Source: Nilaparvata lugens
Lineage: Eukaryota; Arthropoda; Insecta; Hemiptera; Delphacidae
DNA length: 64,000 nucleotides
Assembly (NCBI RefSeq): GCF_014356525.2
Contig: NC_052505.1
Coordinates: forward strand, 15,309,635-15,373,634
Direction of reading: 5' to 3'
A program made the position numbers and the translations under genes. Numbering within the stretch: position 1 is the first letter of the stretch; each line of letters starts with the position of its first letter. This document shows, one piece after another, positions 44,380 to 54,963 of the stretch. Below the pieces are notes generated by a model. It saw only the letters and a list, made by a program, of their open reading frames with translations, did no database searches and was not told where the DNA came from.

Positions 44380-45305
44380 TTCTGTGAATTTTAAACGCTG
44401 ATAAAGATTATCCACGTCATTTTGACAAAATAATAGATAAAAATTATTCTATTTTTTGTGTTTCCTGGACATGAAGACATTGCATGTTACAAAAAATGCA
44501 AATGCAAAACACGAGTTACATGCTAGTTTCTAATAGAATATATGTAAAAATTACCTTGCTCAATGAATACTATTATGTGGATTATTATTTTATGGTTATG
44601 ATAGTTTTTTCACCATGTAGTTGAATGGAGAAATAATTATCAATCCTACTGATTATTTAATTAATACTTATTAAAATAAATGGTTAATTATTTATTCAGT
44701 TTTTCCATCTGTAGATTATTTAATTATTAATCAAGTTACTAGCACTTTCTTTTTACTTCTTTACCCACTGATTATATTCATCCATCCCAAATCACAATAG
44801 CAAAAGCACCCTCATCTAAAAATGTGGACGGATGTGGAAATGAAGCCGCTTCATTGAAGTGCTTGTTAGATTTGGCTCTAGAGAGGAACGCCCACTGGCA
44901 AACAGTTGCTTTGCCCGTTTGGAGAGCAGTTACCAGGATATTTGGAGAACGAATAGAGCCAAGTTCGCTTGAGACGGTGTAAAAAGTGCGCTGAAAGGGT
45001 TCTGTACATTGTTCGAACTCAAGTTTTGCCGACATAACTTCTTATCTGGAGCAAGTACGCATCTGTTCCGCGCAGTTCTACTCACACGAATAGCTCGACA
45101 AAAATAGCAACTACAAACTTCTGCTGCACTTCTTGCTTTTTCTCTATTCTTTCCTCTTTTCCACGCGCTTTTACGGGCTGTTTGCACATAAATATTGCCA
45201 ACAGTTTCCTCCTCAATTCTTCTGCTTTCTGTTCTTATTTATCTCGGTTGATAGCCAGGATCAGAGAAATCTTAGATTTATTGAGATTGTTTTATTCTAT
45301 GCCAC
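44380..45305. other. no supportable gene
   Basis: AT-rich to 44770, then a more balanced block. Overlapping ORFs at 44778-45035 and 44930-45187 (minus) have no motif I know. Confidence 0.35.
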
Positions 45306-45310
45306 AATGT

Positions 45311-45715
45311 AAGGCGGGTTTGAGTTTTCATTTGAATTCCATTGTAATCATCTCTTATAAGCTCTCTCTTGATAATTGTGATACTCTCTTTTACTTTTAA
45401 GGCTACTGAAAGTGTTGAAACACAATAAATAAAATATATCAAGTACGCTTTTATTTCATCACAACACAACTAGTTTCAACTCTTCAATTGTGTCTGAATC
45501 AGCCAGTAAGACAGTTGTAAATTTCTCTCAATCTTCCCCCTTACTGAGGGTAACACAACTAGTTTCAACTCTTCAAAAGCCATTTTCAAGTGTGTAAATT
45601 ATACAGTAAGACACTTGTAAACACTTGTAAATGGCTCTTGAAGAGTTGTAACTGGTTGTGTGGTAATAAAATGAAAGGTTACTTGATTTACTATATTGTG
45701 TTCCAATATTGTAAT
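45311..45715. repeat. retroelement ends in inverted arrangement, hammerhead-like
   Basis: 45311-45500 parallels 16005-16185. 45547-45590 repeats 'aactagtttcaactcttcaa', and 45630-45706 carries the complement ('ggctcttgaagagttgtaac', 'attgtgttccaata'). The result is head-to-head copies of one retroelement end folding on itself. The repeated GGCTCTTGAAGAG stem followed by TTGTAAC/TTGAAAC is the decayed hammerhead-like unit. Confidence 0.55.
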
Positions 45716-46354
45716 ACTGTATTCACTAGAAGTATATTCATGAATAAAAATTTTTGTAGAAGAATATTCATGAATGAAAATTTTCGCTCAACTCGTAACT
45801 GACTTCCTTGGAAGAACTTCAAATTGAAAAAGCACTTATTGTAAGTGAATTAATTAATTATTAATTTTTTCTCATCGGATGGATAACGATTGTCTATGAT
45901 TATGAACTCTTGTCAAAAATTGTAACATAAAGATCTATTACCTACATATTTCGAGTTGCGTCTTCTTGAATCTTGAGTGAATAGTTGTGAAAATATAATT
46001 TAGGAATAATTAGGCCTACTTCTATAACAAATTGACAAGTTGACCGAGAACTCTCTAAATACCAAGTGTACTCTTTCCAAGAACTATTGTTAGTTCTCCC
46101 AATATGAAATTTGTTATTAGCTTCATTTATTTCTGAATTCAAACCCTGTCTTATTGACAAGTTTGTCTTATTGGTATCACCTGGCAAGTTTGTTGTTATA
46201 CATTGTTTGATTCAGTGTCGTCGACACGTGCTTCTCCCAAACTTGCTGCACGCCCAGAATGTTTTCGATTTCAATTGTGAAATTTTTTCGATTTTTACTC
46301 GTGAAATTTATTCTACACAAACAAGAATATTTGAAAAATGTTCAACAATAATTA

Positions 46355-46442
46355 ATAATTTATTTGTTTTTGTTTCAGGTAAGTGATCAGTGATCGACAA
46401 TGCTAGCATATCAGTGTCAGATCTTCAGTCATCTGGGTATGT
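46355..46442 (+). promoter_or_regulatory. candidate recursive splice site with cryptic exon
   Basis: 'tttgtttttgtttcag' ends in AG at 46377-46378, directly followed by GTAAGT (46379-46384). A second donor-like GTATGT starts at 46437 after CTGG, giving a 58-bp possible cryptic exon. The arrangement parallels 3331-3426 on the same strand, 43 kb upstream. Function is inferred. Confidence 0.35.
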
Positions 46443-46495
46443 TTTTTTATTTTTGTCATAATTATTCAGTATTGTATGTCCTCTATTAATTTATG

Positions 46496-46769
46496 GGTGT
46501 GATCACATTGACTGCGTATATTTTATGTGCAGGTGCACGTCAGATCATGCATGAGCCGAAAAACAAAATCTGGAAAGAGCCATTGAAACACGTTGTGACG
46601 TGCATGCAGCTGCTCACACTGAACATAACCATCAAGTGCTGCACGCGTTCAGTGTGAGTGTTCCTATTGTTCATTCTAGATTTTTTCCCTCATCTGCACC
46701 CTTGGCCATGCATAACCAAGCGTGCACATGCAAATTCACGCATCCAATGTGATCACATACTAATCTTCG
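46496..46769. mobile_element. TIR element, TGTGATCACATTG type
   Basis: 'gtgtgatcacattgactgcg' with 'atgtgcaggtgcacg' at the left pairs with 'gcgtgcacatgcaaatt' and 'gcatccaatgtgatcacat' at the right. About 270 bp, no ORF. Superfamily unknown. Confidence 0.7.
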
Positions 46770-46984
46770 CAAAATGCAATCGAAGCAGTTTACTTAATTG
46801 GTTTTTAAATATGGGAGATGAACATTGACGAGGTTATCTCTAACTCAGCTTCCTAAAATGTGAAAACCATGTTGGGCTTTGTCAGCTACAAAGTTAGTAA
46901 AGTAAAATCCAAAAAACTTTTATTTTGCTCGTTCAACATATTACCCTTGATAATCAAACTGGTACGGATGAGAAGAAGTTACCA

Positions 46985-47225
46985 TATTCTTCTGCCATCG
47001 ATATGTTGCTTTCGACATATCGATATCTTGAGAAAAAATGCAATAATTACTATGCAAAAATCTCATGTACTCATTTTCAATATAAACAACAAAGAATAAA
47101 AACAAACCTCATGTATCGAAAATATAGATATTTCGGTACTGATTTATCGATAATTGAATATCGATTTTTGGCACCGATATTTTTCTTCCATCGATATGTT
47201 GCTTTCGACATATCGATATCTTGAG
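46985..47225. promoter_or_regulatory. cluster of TATCGATA (DRE-type) octamers
   Basis: TATCGATA occurs at 47018, 47145 and 47211, with about ten CGATA/TATCG words overall. Part of the cluster is a 43-bp direct duplication ('catcgatatgttgctttcg', 'acatatcgatatcttgaga') at 46996 and 47189. In Drosophila this octamer is the DREF-binding element of housekeeping promoters, and CGATA clusters bind BEAF-32. Role here inferred. Confidence 0.4.
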
Positions 47226-47279
47226 AAATTTCGCCATATCCAAGTGAGACAGATTCCTGTTAGACTGAAAATTGGTTTA

Positions 47280-47600
47280 TCAATGAAAGTTATGCGCATA
47301 TTTTTTATGACCGGAGGGACTGGAGTACGGTAGGTGTTGATGCAACGCGTTGTCTAGATGCAGACGAGCGAGAGGTGTGGAGTTGAGAGTGAAAAGTGAA
47401 GCTGAAGAGGCGATTACTGAGCTCGTAACTGCTGCACTGCAGTCGATCGCCATTTTTACGAGTTTCTCACTTTTGCAATGGACTATTCACGCTGTCGACC
47501 GAACCAAACGAAAATATACATTTAAGAGCTCACTTTCCGGCAACTATAAATGTCACGTTCAAAATGCGTTATGTATTTCTCTCTATATGTGACTGTGTTT
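47280..47600 (+). other. GC-richer block next to DRE-type cluster
   Basis: Contains 'gacgagcgagaggtgtggag' and an open frame of ~80 codons (47350-47592) that lacks an in-frame ATG at its start and any known motif. It could be a leader exon downstream of the octamer cluster; no strong donor is visible. Confidence 0.2.
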
Positions 47601-47680
47601 TATTGTTTTGCACACCGCTTGTGTTGAATGATTGTGAGATGCATTGAGGTAATGGGTGCAGGCTAAAAATCCTTTAGCCT

Positions 47681-48500
47681 TCGTTTCAAAAGTGAACGCA
47701 CTTGAAATGTTCGAATGTAAGTCTGATTCTAGTTATGTTTCTCATGGTCCCTAAAGGTAGGCGCACAAAGAACGTCATCGGACGGACGGCACACATCGGA
47801 CGGATCGGATGATTAGATTTGATGCATTGTTTTCAATTGGAGTTCTCATAAACAATGCATCAAATCTAAGTTTGAAAACAATGCATCAAATCTAATCATC
47901 CGATCCGTCCGATGCGTGCCGTCTGTCCGATGACGATCTGTGTGCGCCTACCTTTATACTTGTCTTCTGGATAGTGAAATTCATCATGAAAAGATTCCAG
48001 ATAAGTTTGAGAAGAGATGACCCGTAAATGATTCAGACATATCAAATTGGGTATTGATGAGCTCTACCTGGAATTAACGTGATAATAACTATTAGCAACC
48101 TCGTTATAAAATACTCAGACTCATTGGAGCTCAAACTTCGTGATAAACAAAGTTTACTTCAAAGTTATTAACGAGATGCATTGTAGAAAAATGTTAGAGA
48201 TATTAAATTGGGCTCCGTTTCAAAAGTGAACGCTCTCGAAATGTTCGGATGTATTGTTAAGTTGGGTTCTAGTTATGTTTCTCATGGTCCCTAATACTCA
48301 CCCTCAGTCTCATGTAGTGAAAATGGTATATATCATGAAAAGATACCAGACAAGTTTGAGAAGAGATGCCCCGTAAATGATTCAGACTTATCAAATTGGG
48401 TATTGATGAGCTCTACCTGGAATTAACGTGATAGTAACTATCAATCTCGTTATAAAATACTCACTCATTGGAGCACAAACTTCGTGATAAACAACAGTTC
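47681..48500 (+). repeat. ~335-bp duplication, one copy holding a MITE
   Basis: Copy A (47681-48152) and copy B (48214-48500) share 'gtttcaaaagtgaacgc', 'ctagttatgtttctcatggt', 'gtttgagaagagatg' and 'gatgagctctacctggaatt'. Copy A contains the 201-bp MITE 47754-47954; copy B has the uninterrupted site at ~48290. Non-coding. Confidence 0.85.
47754..47954. mobile_element. palindromic AAGGTAGGCGCACA MITE
   Basis: Ends AAGGTAGGCGCACA and TGTGCGCCTACCTT, flanked by TA (47752-47753, 47955-47956). Arms of ~75 bp include 'atcggacggacggc' and 'gatcggatgattagatttga'. 'aacaatgcatcaaatcta' is repeated in the right arm. The TA duplication is confirmed by the empty site in the second copy of the host repeat. 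Confidence 0.9.
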
Positions 48501-48765
48501 AAGTTGAATCTTCATTTGATTTTAGAAATAATTTTAGTTCGAAAACTGAAAAATGCGTGTATGTGTTTCCTGAAAATTAGTTATCACATAAGTTTTTAAG
48601 TAGTTATTATCAAGTAAGAAGCAATAATACATCCATTTGTAATTCATCTTCTTTTATACAATAGAATTACCCAAATCCAGCTTCTCATACATCACAACGT
48701 TTAATCGCAGTAGACAGTAGTGCATTGCTCTTTACAGAAATACTTTACAAAAAAATCTGGTGTGG

Positions 48766-49762
48766 TACACTTACACAACTTTCCTTGCTCATTGAACTGC
48801 AAGCCTCATTCTCAAACGAGAATAATTTAGGGGAATAACATAATGACGATTTGCGGCAACATATTTGCAACTACGATCAGACTAATGTATATGTGTATAT
48901 TATAGATTGTTTTCAGAGTACTTTTTCCTTTGTGTAAATTGTGAAATTCGAAGATTTTTTTAAAAGTCGTCAAAACAGCTGCTCTACAGATGAAATATCT
49001 TGACTATGACTGTGTTCTTTTTATAAACTGCTCTACCTACCTCATGCACGAGAAGGAGGTTACAAAGTCAATTTCTCAAGGAAGGGGTGGACCCCCCATT
49101 AGTTTCTCAGGAAAAAGACTCATGCCAGTTGATGGAGCTGATAAATAACTATAGAGGGTATGAGTTGAAAAAAAATCGTTAGAGCCGTTTTTGAGAAAAT
49201 CCGGAAAAACATGGTTTTTTAGTAACTGTCATTTTTCTCAAGAATATTACGGTGCTCCTGAAATTTTCCCAGAAATGAGACTCATGCCAGTTGATAGGCT
49301 TATGAATAGCTATCCATGGTATGAATTTGAAAAAAATCGTTAGAGCCGTTTTCGAGAAAACCGTGAAAAACATGATTTTTTAGTCATTATCCGCCATTTT
49401 TCTCATGATGGAGCTCCTGAAATTTTCCCAGAAATGAGACTCATGCCAGTTGATAGGGCTTATGGATCCATGGTATAAATTTGAAGAAAATCGTTAGAGC
49501 CGTTTTTGAGAAAAACGTGAAAAACATGGTTTTTTAGTAATCATCCGCCATTTTTTCCGCCATCTTGAATTGAATTTTATTGAATTTCTTATTGTCTAAG
49601 GTATAAGGTATAAGGACCTTAAGTTTAAAATTTCAAGTCAATCGGTTAATTAGGAATGGAGTTATCGTGTTCACAGACATACACACACACACACACACCA
49701 CACACACACACACACACACAACACACACACACACACCACACACACAACACACACACACACAC

Positions 49763-49821
<59 letters not shown>

Positions 49822-49890
49822 CTTGATATATACCTTAATTTTTTTGGAAAGCAATACTTTCCTTACCTATGGTAGTAGGGCAAGGAAAGT
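48766..49890 (+). mobile_element. Helentron-like element, copy 4, enlarged
   Basis: In forward orientation: TCTGGTGTGG at 48766, CTTTCCTTGC close behind; (CA)n at 49679-49818; hairpin CTTTCCTTACC...GGGCAAGGAAAG ending 49890. The middle is expanded by three ~160-bp units beginning near 49121, 49283 and 49442 ('catgccagttgat', 'atcgttagagccgtttt', 'gaaaaacatg'). Other copies have one unit. The CA tract makes the poly-Cys/Val and His/Thr ORFs here. Confidence 0.75.
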
Positions 49891-50049
49891 AAAAATACTC
49901 AGTATCTCATTAAGTGGTTTCAGTCATTTTATTTCCACGATAAAGTAGTGTTTTGGATATGTCTGGCATATTATATACATTCATTATCAATACTATAGAA
50001 TTTTAACTTTTGAAAAACTCATAAGAAACTTCATTTTTTGCATACCTCA

Positions 50050-50540
50050 TTGCTTCGTACATAGATTTCATATTTGAGCCTGTAGAATAGAATTTCTGTA
50101 CCTCATTATTATCATGATGTACAGTAATTCTATTAGAATCACTCCACTAGTATGGGTTACTTTATTAAAATCAATAAAAACAATATGAAAACATGAATTA
50201 CCCTTTTATTTAAAACATTTTTAAATACTTTTTAGTGGTCTAATAAGCGAGTTATGGGTTGTTGAAGTGCTAAACTCCGTTTTCTTTCCAGATCGTAAAC
50301 GGTTTCGAATATGCGTTTATGATCTGGAAAGAAAACGGAATCTGGAAAGTTAGCACTTCAACAACCCATAACTCGCTTATTAGACCACTAAAAAGTATCA
50401 GTTGCCACTTTTTCTCACTCTGATAATGATCTTTATAATTTTATTGAAAAAGATTATCCAATTTAAATAAAAAAAGTTTATTGAAAAGCCTTAAATGCAA
50501 AATTCTATTCTACAGGTTAAAATATGAAATCTATGTAAAT
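50050..50540. repeat. two-layer inverted repeat
   Basis: Inner arms 50226-50301 and 50314-50398 are complementary except for one mismatch and an ~11-bp extra segment in the right arm, around a 12-bp loop. Outer arms pair 'atagatttcatattt', 'cctgtagaatagaatt' (50060-50096) with 'aattctattctacagg', 'aaatatgaaatctat' (50501-50537). No ORF or target duplication identified. Confidence 0.85.
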
Positions 50541-50563
50541 CATCAAGGGTATCTATGTATGAA

Positions 50564-51254
50564 TCCATATATATAAAAGCGAAATGGCACTCACTCACTG
50601 ACTGACTGACTGATTGACTCACTCACTCACTCACTCGCAGAACTAAAAATCTGCCGGACTAAAAACGTTCAAATTTGGTAGGTATGTTCAGTTGGCCCTT
50701 TAGAGTCGCACTAAGATATCTTTTGGCAATATTTTAACTCTAAGGGTGGTTTTTAAGGGCTTAAAGTTCGTCTTTTAGCATGTATATTCTTCTTATTCCA
50801 ATCTCTTAATTATAATTGAAGAATGTCCATACCATATGTTAATATAGAACTATAATCTAGATAGAGTACCTCTTCGAAACAGTTGTTAACTGGTAACTAA
50901 ATTAATAATTTTGTCAGGTTGGCATAAGTTGAGTTGACTTTGTTAGGTTGGCACCAAGTTGAAGATTGAAATGCATTTATCGCGGAAAAATTGATTGGGC
51001 ACTGCTACTTCAATCCTGGGAATATTATATTACTAGCCGTCAGGCTCGCTTCGCTCGCAATATACGTTTAGCCAGACGTTTAGTCTGGACCCCCGACTGG
51101 ATCTTCCTAACATATGATAAAAATGCTCAAATGAAAAGTGCAGGCGAGTGAAGCGAACCTGCTGATCCCATTCTCGGACGATCCAGTCGGGGGTCCAGGT
51201 GGTGGAGCCCCCTGGCTAGACGGATATGGCGAGCGAAGCGAGCCTGACGGCTAG
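50564..51254 (+). mobile_element. Helitron, non-autonomous, canonical ends
   Basis: Begins TCCATATATATAAAAGCGAA after A (50563). It ends with hairpin GGCGAGCGAAGCGAGCC then TGACGG-CTAG (51251-51254), followed by T. 5' TC, 3' hairpin plus CTAG and insertion between A and T are diagnostic of Helitrons. It shares 'cactcactgactgactgac' and 'ggtaggtatgttcagttggc' with 25038-26052. An inverted second 3' end lies inside at 51033. No Rep/helicase coding sequence. Confidence 0.85.
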
Positions 51255-51371
51255 TGGATTATAAATTCGTTCTGACAAGAGTTGAAATTCACCCAAAATG
51301 TCTGCCTAATATTGGGTGAAGTGGAGATTGGCAATTTCAATGTAGGAGTCCAGCAGGGATGTATTTTGGTG

Positions 51372-51400
51372 AGTTGTAGCCTTGTAGGTCAGTGATAGCG
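51372..51400 (+). repeat. SINE head-like A box
   Basis: 'aggtcagtgatagcgtagtg' followed by 'ggctaatatac' resembles the A-box part of tRNA-derived SINEs. No B box is found downstream. Confidence 0.3.
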
Positions 51401-51644
51401 TAGTGGGCTAATATACAGAAAACTCAGTTGGCGCTAACGATGTTTGCTCTAGACTCTAGACGTTGATCTGGCTGCTCAAAAGGTTTACCTTGTTCAGAAG
51501 CAGTGGATTAGTATAGAAGAGGAGGGAGGATTTAGCTCCATTTGCACAAAAAGCATAACATCATCAATTTCCACGCTCTGGTGCCCCCCGTCCATCCCCC
51601 TTCCAACCTTTCCATCTGACCAATAGCATAGTGTGTGATGGAGA

Positions 51645-51645
51645 A

Positions 51646-51698
<53 letters not shown>

Positions 51699-51960
51699 GT
51701 GTGTGAGAGAGAGAGTAAGAGTGAGAGATAATGATAGAGTGTGAGAAATGAGAGAGAGTGAGAGAGATAATAATGATAGAGGGTTAGAAGAGAGAGTTAG
51801 AGAGAGAGAGAGAGTGAGTAAGAGTGAGTGTGTGAGAGAGAGAGTAAGAGTGAGAGATAATGATAGAGTGTGAGAAATGAGAGAGAGTGAGAGAGATAAT
51901 AATGATAGAGGGTTAGAAGAGAGAGTTAGAGAGAGAGAGAGAGTGAAATATAATGATGGA
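51645..51960. repeat. GA-rich microsatellite with internal duplication
   Basis: (GA)n at 51650-51695, then a block 'gtgtgagagagagagtaaga' to 'ggttagaagagagagttaga' duplicated (about 51700-51810 and 51825-51935, period ~123 bp). More GA-rich sequence lies at 52275-52440. Confidence 0.9.
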
Positions 51961-51974
51961 GAAAAAGAGGTAGT

Positions 51975-52265
51975 GTGATTGAAAGATTGATTGATTGATT
52001 GAGTACTTTATTTATGTAGATTACAATATACACTGGCTTATACACTTATATACAATAGCTTACAGTACAGCAAAATAATAGATGAATTTACGTAATATAG
52101 ACTAAGAAAATAATTATTGAACTGTATATGATATGAAAATGCAATTTGTAATAATATAACTATAGATAATAATTATATTATTATGCATCTACATAAATTG
52201 GCGGAGCTTTGGACATATCAATGTCCATTCTTCGGAAAGAATATTAAAAGTATCCTTCCCACTAA
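51975..52265 (-). repeat. LINE-like 3' end with (GATT)n
   Basis: 'gattgattgattgattgagt' then 'actttatttatgtagattac' at the left and 'atatcaatgtccattcttcg' at the right. The (AATC)n tail on the minus strand and the UTR-like composition suggest a 5'-truncated non-LTR element. Confidence 0.45.
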
Positions 52266-52963
52266 CTCTCTACCAAAAAAGAGAGAGAGAGATACTGTGA
52301 GTGATAGAGAGTGAGCGTGATAATGATAGAGGGTTAGAAGAGAGAGAGTGAGAGAGATAATGATAGAGGGTTAGAAGAGAGAAAGAGAGTGATAATGAAA
52401 AAGGGGTTGAAGAGAGAGAGACAGAGAGAGCGAGTGAGTGAGGGAATGATGCAGCCATCATTTATCAACTTTCCCCGTTTCCGAAAATGCTCTCTGGATT
52501 CCGACTGGGAGGCCGCTGACTTTCTCAATCCCATCCATTTCGACGATTCTATGAAATTGGTCGGAATAACTTGGAATTTCCAACGAACAAAATATATATA
52601 GTTAGCTAGTATTGAATCTACCTGAAGTTGCCTGATTCTACAGATGCATCAATTTCTATCAAACTGGCCACAAGTCTGATTTGAAAGATATAAGATACAT
52701 TTTTCTTCTGTGCTGATTTGCTGAACAACGCGTGAAGACTCAAAAACTTTAGAAAGTTTAAACATTTAGAAAGGTTTTTGAAAGCTATTCACTCCAAACT
52801 AGCTTTTGTGAGTTCTCTTCACTTCCTATTTTATAATGAAATAAAAACACACAAATATTGTCAAATTCTACACAGTTTTATTTGGTATAGGACCATGGTT
52901 TAGTGACCACACACGTCACATTTTCAAGCTTAAATCCTATTTTATTGACAAATCATCACAGAC

Positions 52964-53152
52964 TAAGGCTAGGCACACACCAGTTAGTCAAGACAAGACA
53001 CGTTTAGTCACAATACTTCACATAGTTGCCTATGAAGACATGTCTAATTGCAATGACTAATCGGTGTGTGTTGCTTCATAAGCATGTATAAGAATTATTG
53101 TGACTAATCGTGATTAGTCTTGTCTTGACTAACTGATGTGTGCCCACCCTTA
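52964..53152. mobile_element. palindromic AGGCTAGGCACACA MITE
   Basis: The left end 'taaggctaggcacacaccag' with 'ttagtcaagacaagac' is inverted at the right ('gtcttgtcttgactaactga', 'tgtgtgcccaccctta'). Flanked by TA. The terminal word resembles AAGGTAGGCGCACA of 47754-47954, so both may use the same transposase. Confidence 0.8.
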
Positions 53153-53525
53153 CATGACAAGTAATATCACCCAAGTGTCATACTTGGTTGGTGGCATTCC
53201 CAAACCAATTCCTTAAAAAAAATTTCTAATACCAATCATTTCTAGATGAAAACAAAAAGATGTAGTGAGATATCTGGAATTTATTTGGAGAGAAAACTGA
53301 ACTTTTTTCAATGCCTATAATAATATCATCACTCCTCACCAAACACTGTGTCTTAAGCCAATCATTTCCTTCGAATGCATTCTCTAGCTATAAGTTGGAA
53401 ATTTGATTGATTTACCCCTCTAATTTCACTACTTTTGCTTTGCTAGTAGATTTATTATAATGTTCCTATTCGTCAGAAAAAGAGATGTTGAAATACTTGT
53501 CATTTTATTTGAAATTACCTATACC

Positions 53526-54906
53526 TATAGTGAGTTCCACGTTATAATGGTAGTGTTTGATTAGCAATCCAATGGTAATGCTATCCTTGTCTATCATTCA
53601 ACAAAGCAGATTGCGCTATCTCTTTCTCGCTTTGCGCTGTTGCCAGATAGGCTTTTAACAATGTAGAATCAATAATTAATTGAAAAAATATTTTATCTTA
53701 ATTATGTAAATTCATTATGAAATTATTGAAAATAGTTATTTGTGCAACTAGTGCGCAAAGTGAGTGCTGCACCGAAAGAAACGTTTACGCCCGAGCCGTA
53801 GGGGCGGAATAGCTTCTTGAGCGCAGTGGAGGAACTTTGCTCACGTATTTCACATTAAACTCTTCCTACAGTTACTATTGAATATGAGAAGTGGTTGATA
53901 ATGGGTAAAATGATGGCTGAAATCCATCAAAATAGTAAAATTAATAATCCAATTGAAGTTGAATATTCTCAGCCAAAGTTCTCATTTTTATTCATTCAAG
54001 AATCAGAAAAAATACAGATAGAACAAAAAATTCGCATTCAAAATACACGCCAACAGCTGATTGGGATGGCTGCAAGATGGCTGAACCGACAAGCGCGCGC
54101 TAGCGGGAAGAATCGTACCTAAGTTCATCCAGCTAAAAAGTACTGAAACAGGATTCAGAAATTTAGACTTTTGCTCAAATTACCAAGAAAAATGCTCAAA
54201 GTATACTGAAAAATATTTATAAAAATAACATAGACGATAGGGAATATTATTGTAGTATTCGTATGTTTTTTATTATTTTTATCTATATGGATATCGAACG
54301 GTAATCATTTAACCTCAAAATTCTAATTTTATAATGTATATTTGTCACTTTTCTCATTGCTTGCAGTTGAAATAATAATTATCAATAGAAAAAACTTTTA
54401 TTTATTATTAAATGATGAGAATTCGTAAATGATGATTATTTAATTATGATTTAGATGAACATTATTCTTGTTTTGGATTTCTAGATTGGGATTTTATTAT
54501 AAATGTAGGGTAGCCATTGAAATGATTCTTATCTAAATCTAACCACAGTCATTATTACCAACTTAATTTTTTTTTGCACTAATCCTCCATATAACCCACC
54601 AACTATTTTGTGTTGCCATGTTGCAAATCTGGAGTACGCAAAGTAATAGTTTGCGCACTAGAGCGGAAAAGTGATTATTTGCGTTATGTAATCAGTGCAG
54701 GAATGGTCACTTTTCAAGGTAACTATAGGAAAATATAATTTCTTGCCTAATGAAATATAATTGATTATTTTAAATGAGAACAGTTAACATTACATCAGTA
54801 AACCTGTATCAGCTACCGTCTATAGAAGGAATTGACGAGACAGATGATAGGCTACGTTGTTTTGCTATCTTTCTTCACAGCCATTATGACGTGGACCTCA
54901 CTATAG
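53526..54906 (+). mobile_element. AGGTCCACG MITE, copy 4, split by ~990-bp insertion
   Basis: The left half (53526-53735) has 'ctatagtgagttccacgtta' and 'ctatccttgtctatcattca'. The right half (54729-54906) has 'acctgtatcagctaccgtct' and the closing inverted end. The junction falls where copy 1 reads 'attgaaaaatatattt'. The MITE therefore pre-dates the insertion. Confidence 0.8.
53736..54728. mobile_element. unclassified ~990-bp insertion with 75-codon ORF
   Basis: Boundaries come from comparing the split MITE with intact copies. Subterminal inverted 11-mers TAGTGCGCAAA (53749) and TTTGCGCACTA (54650) lie near both ends, and both junctions carry ATAG/CTAT words. The ORF at 53895-54122 is Lys/Gln/Glu-rich (MAEIHQNSKINNPIEVEY...) without a motif I know. 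Non-autonomous TE likely; class unknown. Confidence 0.6.
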
Positions 54907-54963
54907 GACTTAATTTTGGGAAGTTATGAGTTTCTCCTATAATTCTTTCTTCGTGATATAATT

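Noticed and set aside
47350..47592. 80-codon ORF as a gene
   Set aside because: No in-frame ATG at its start and no motif; listed only as a GC-richer block.
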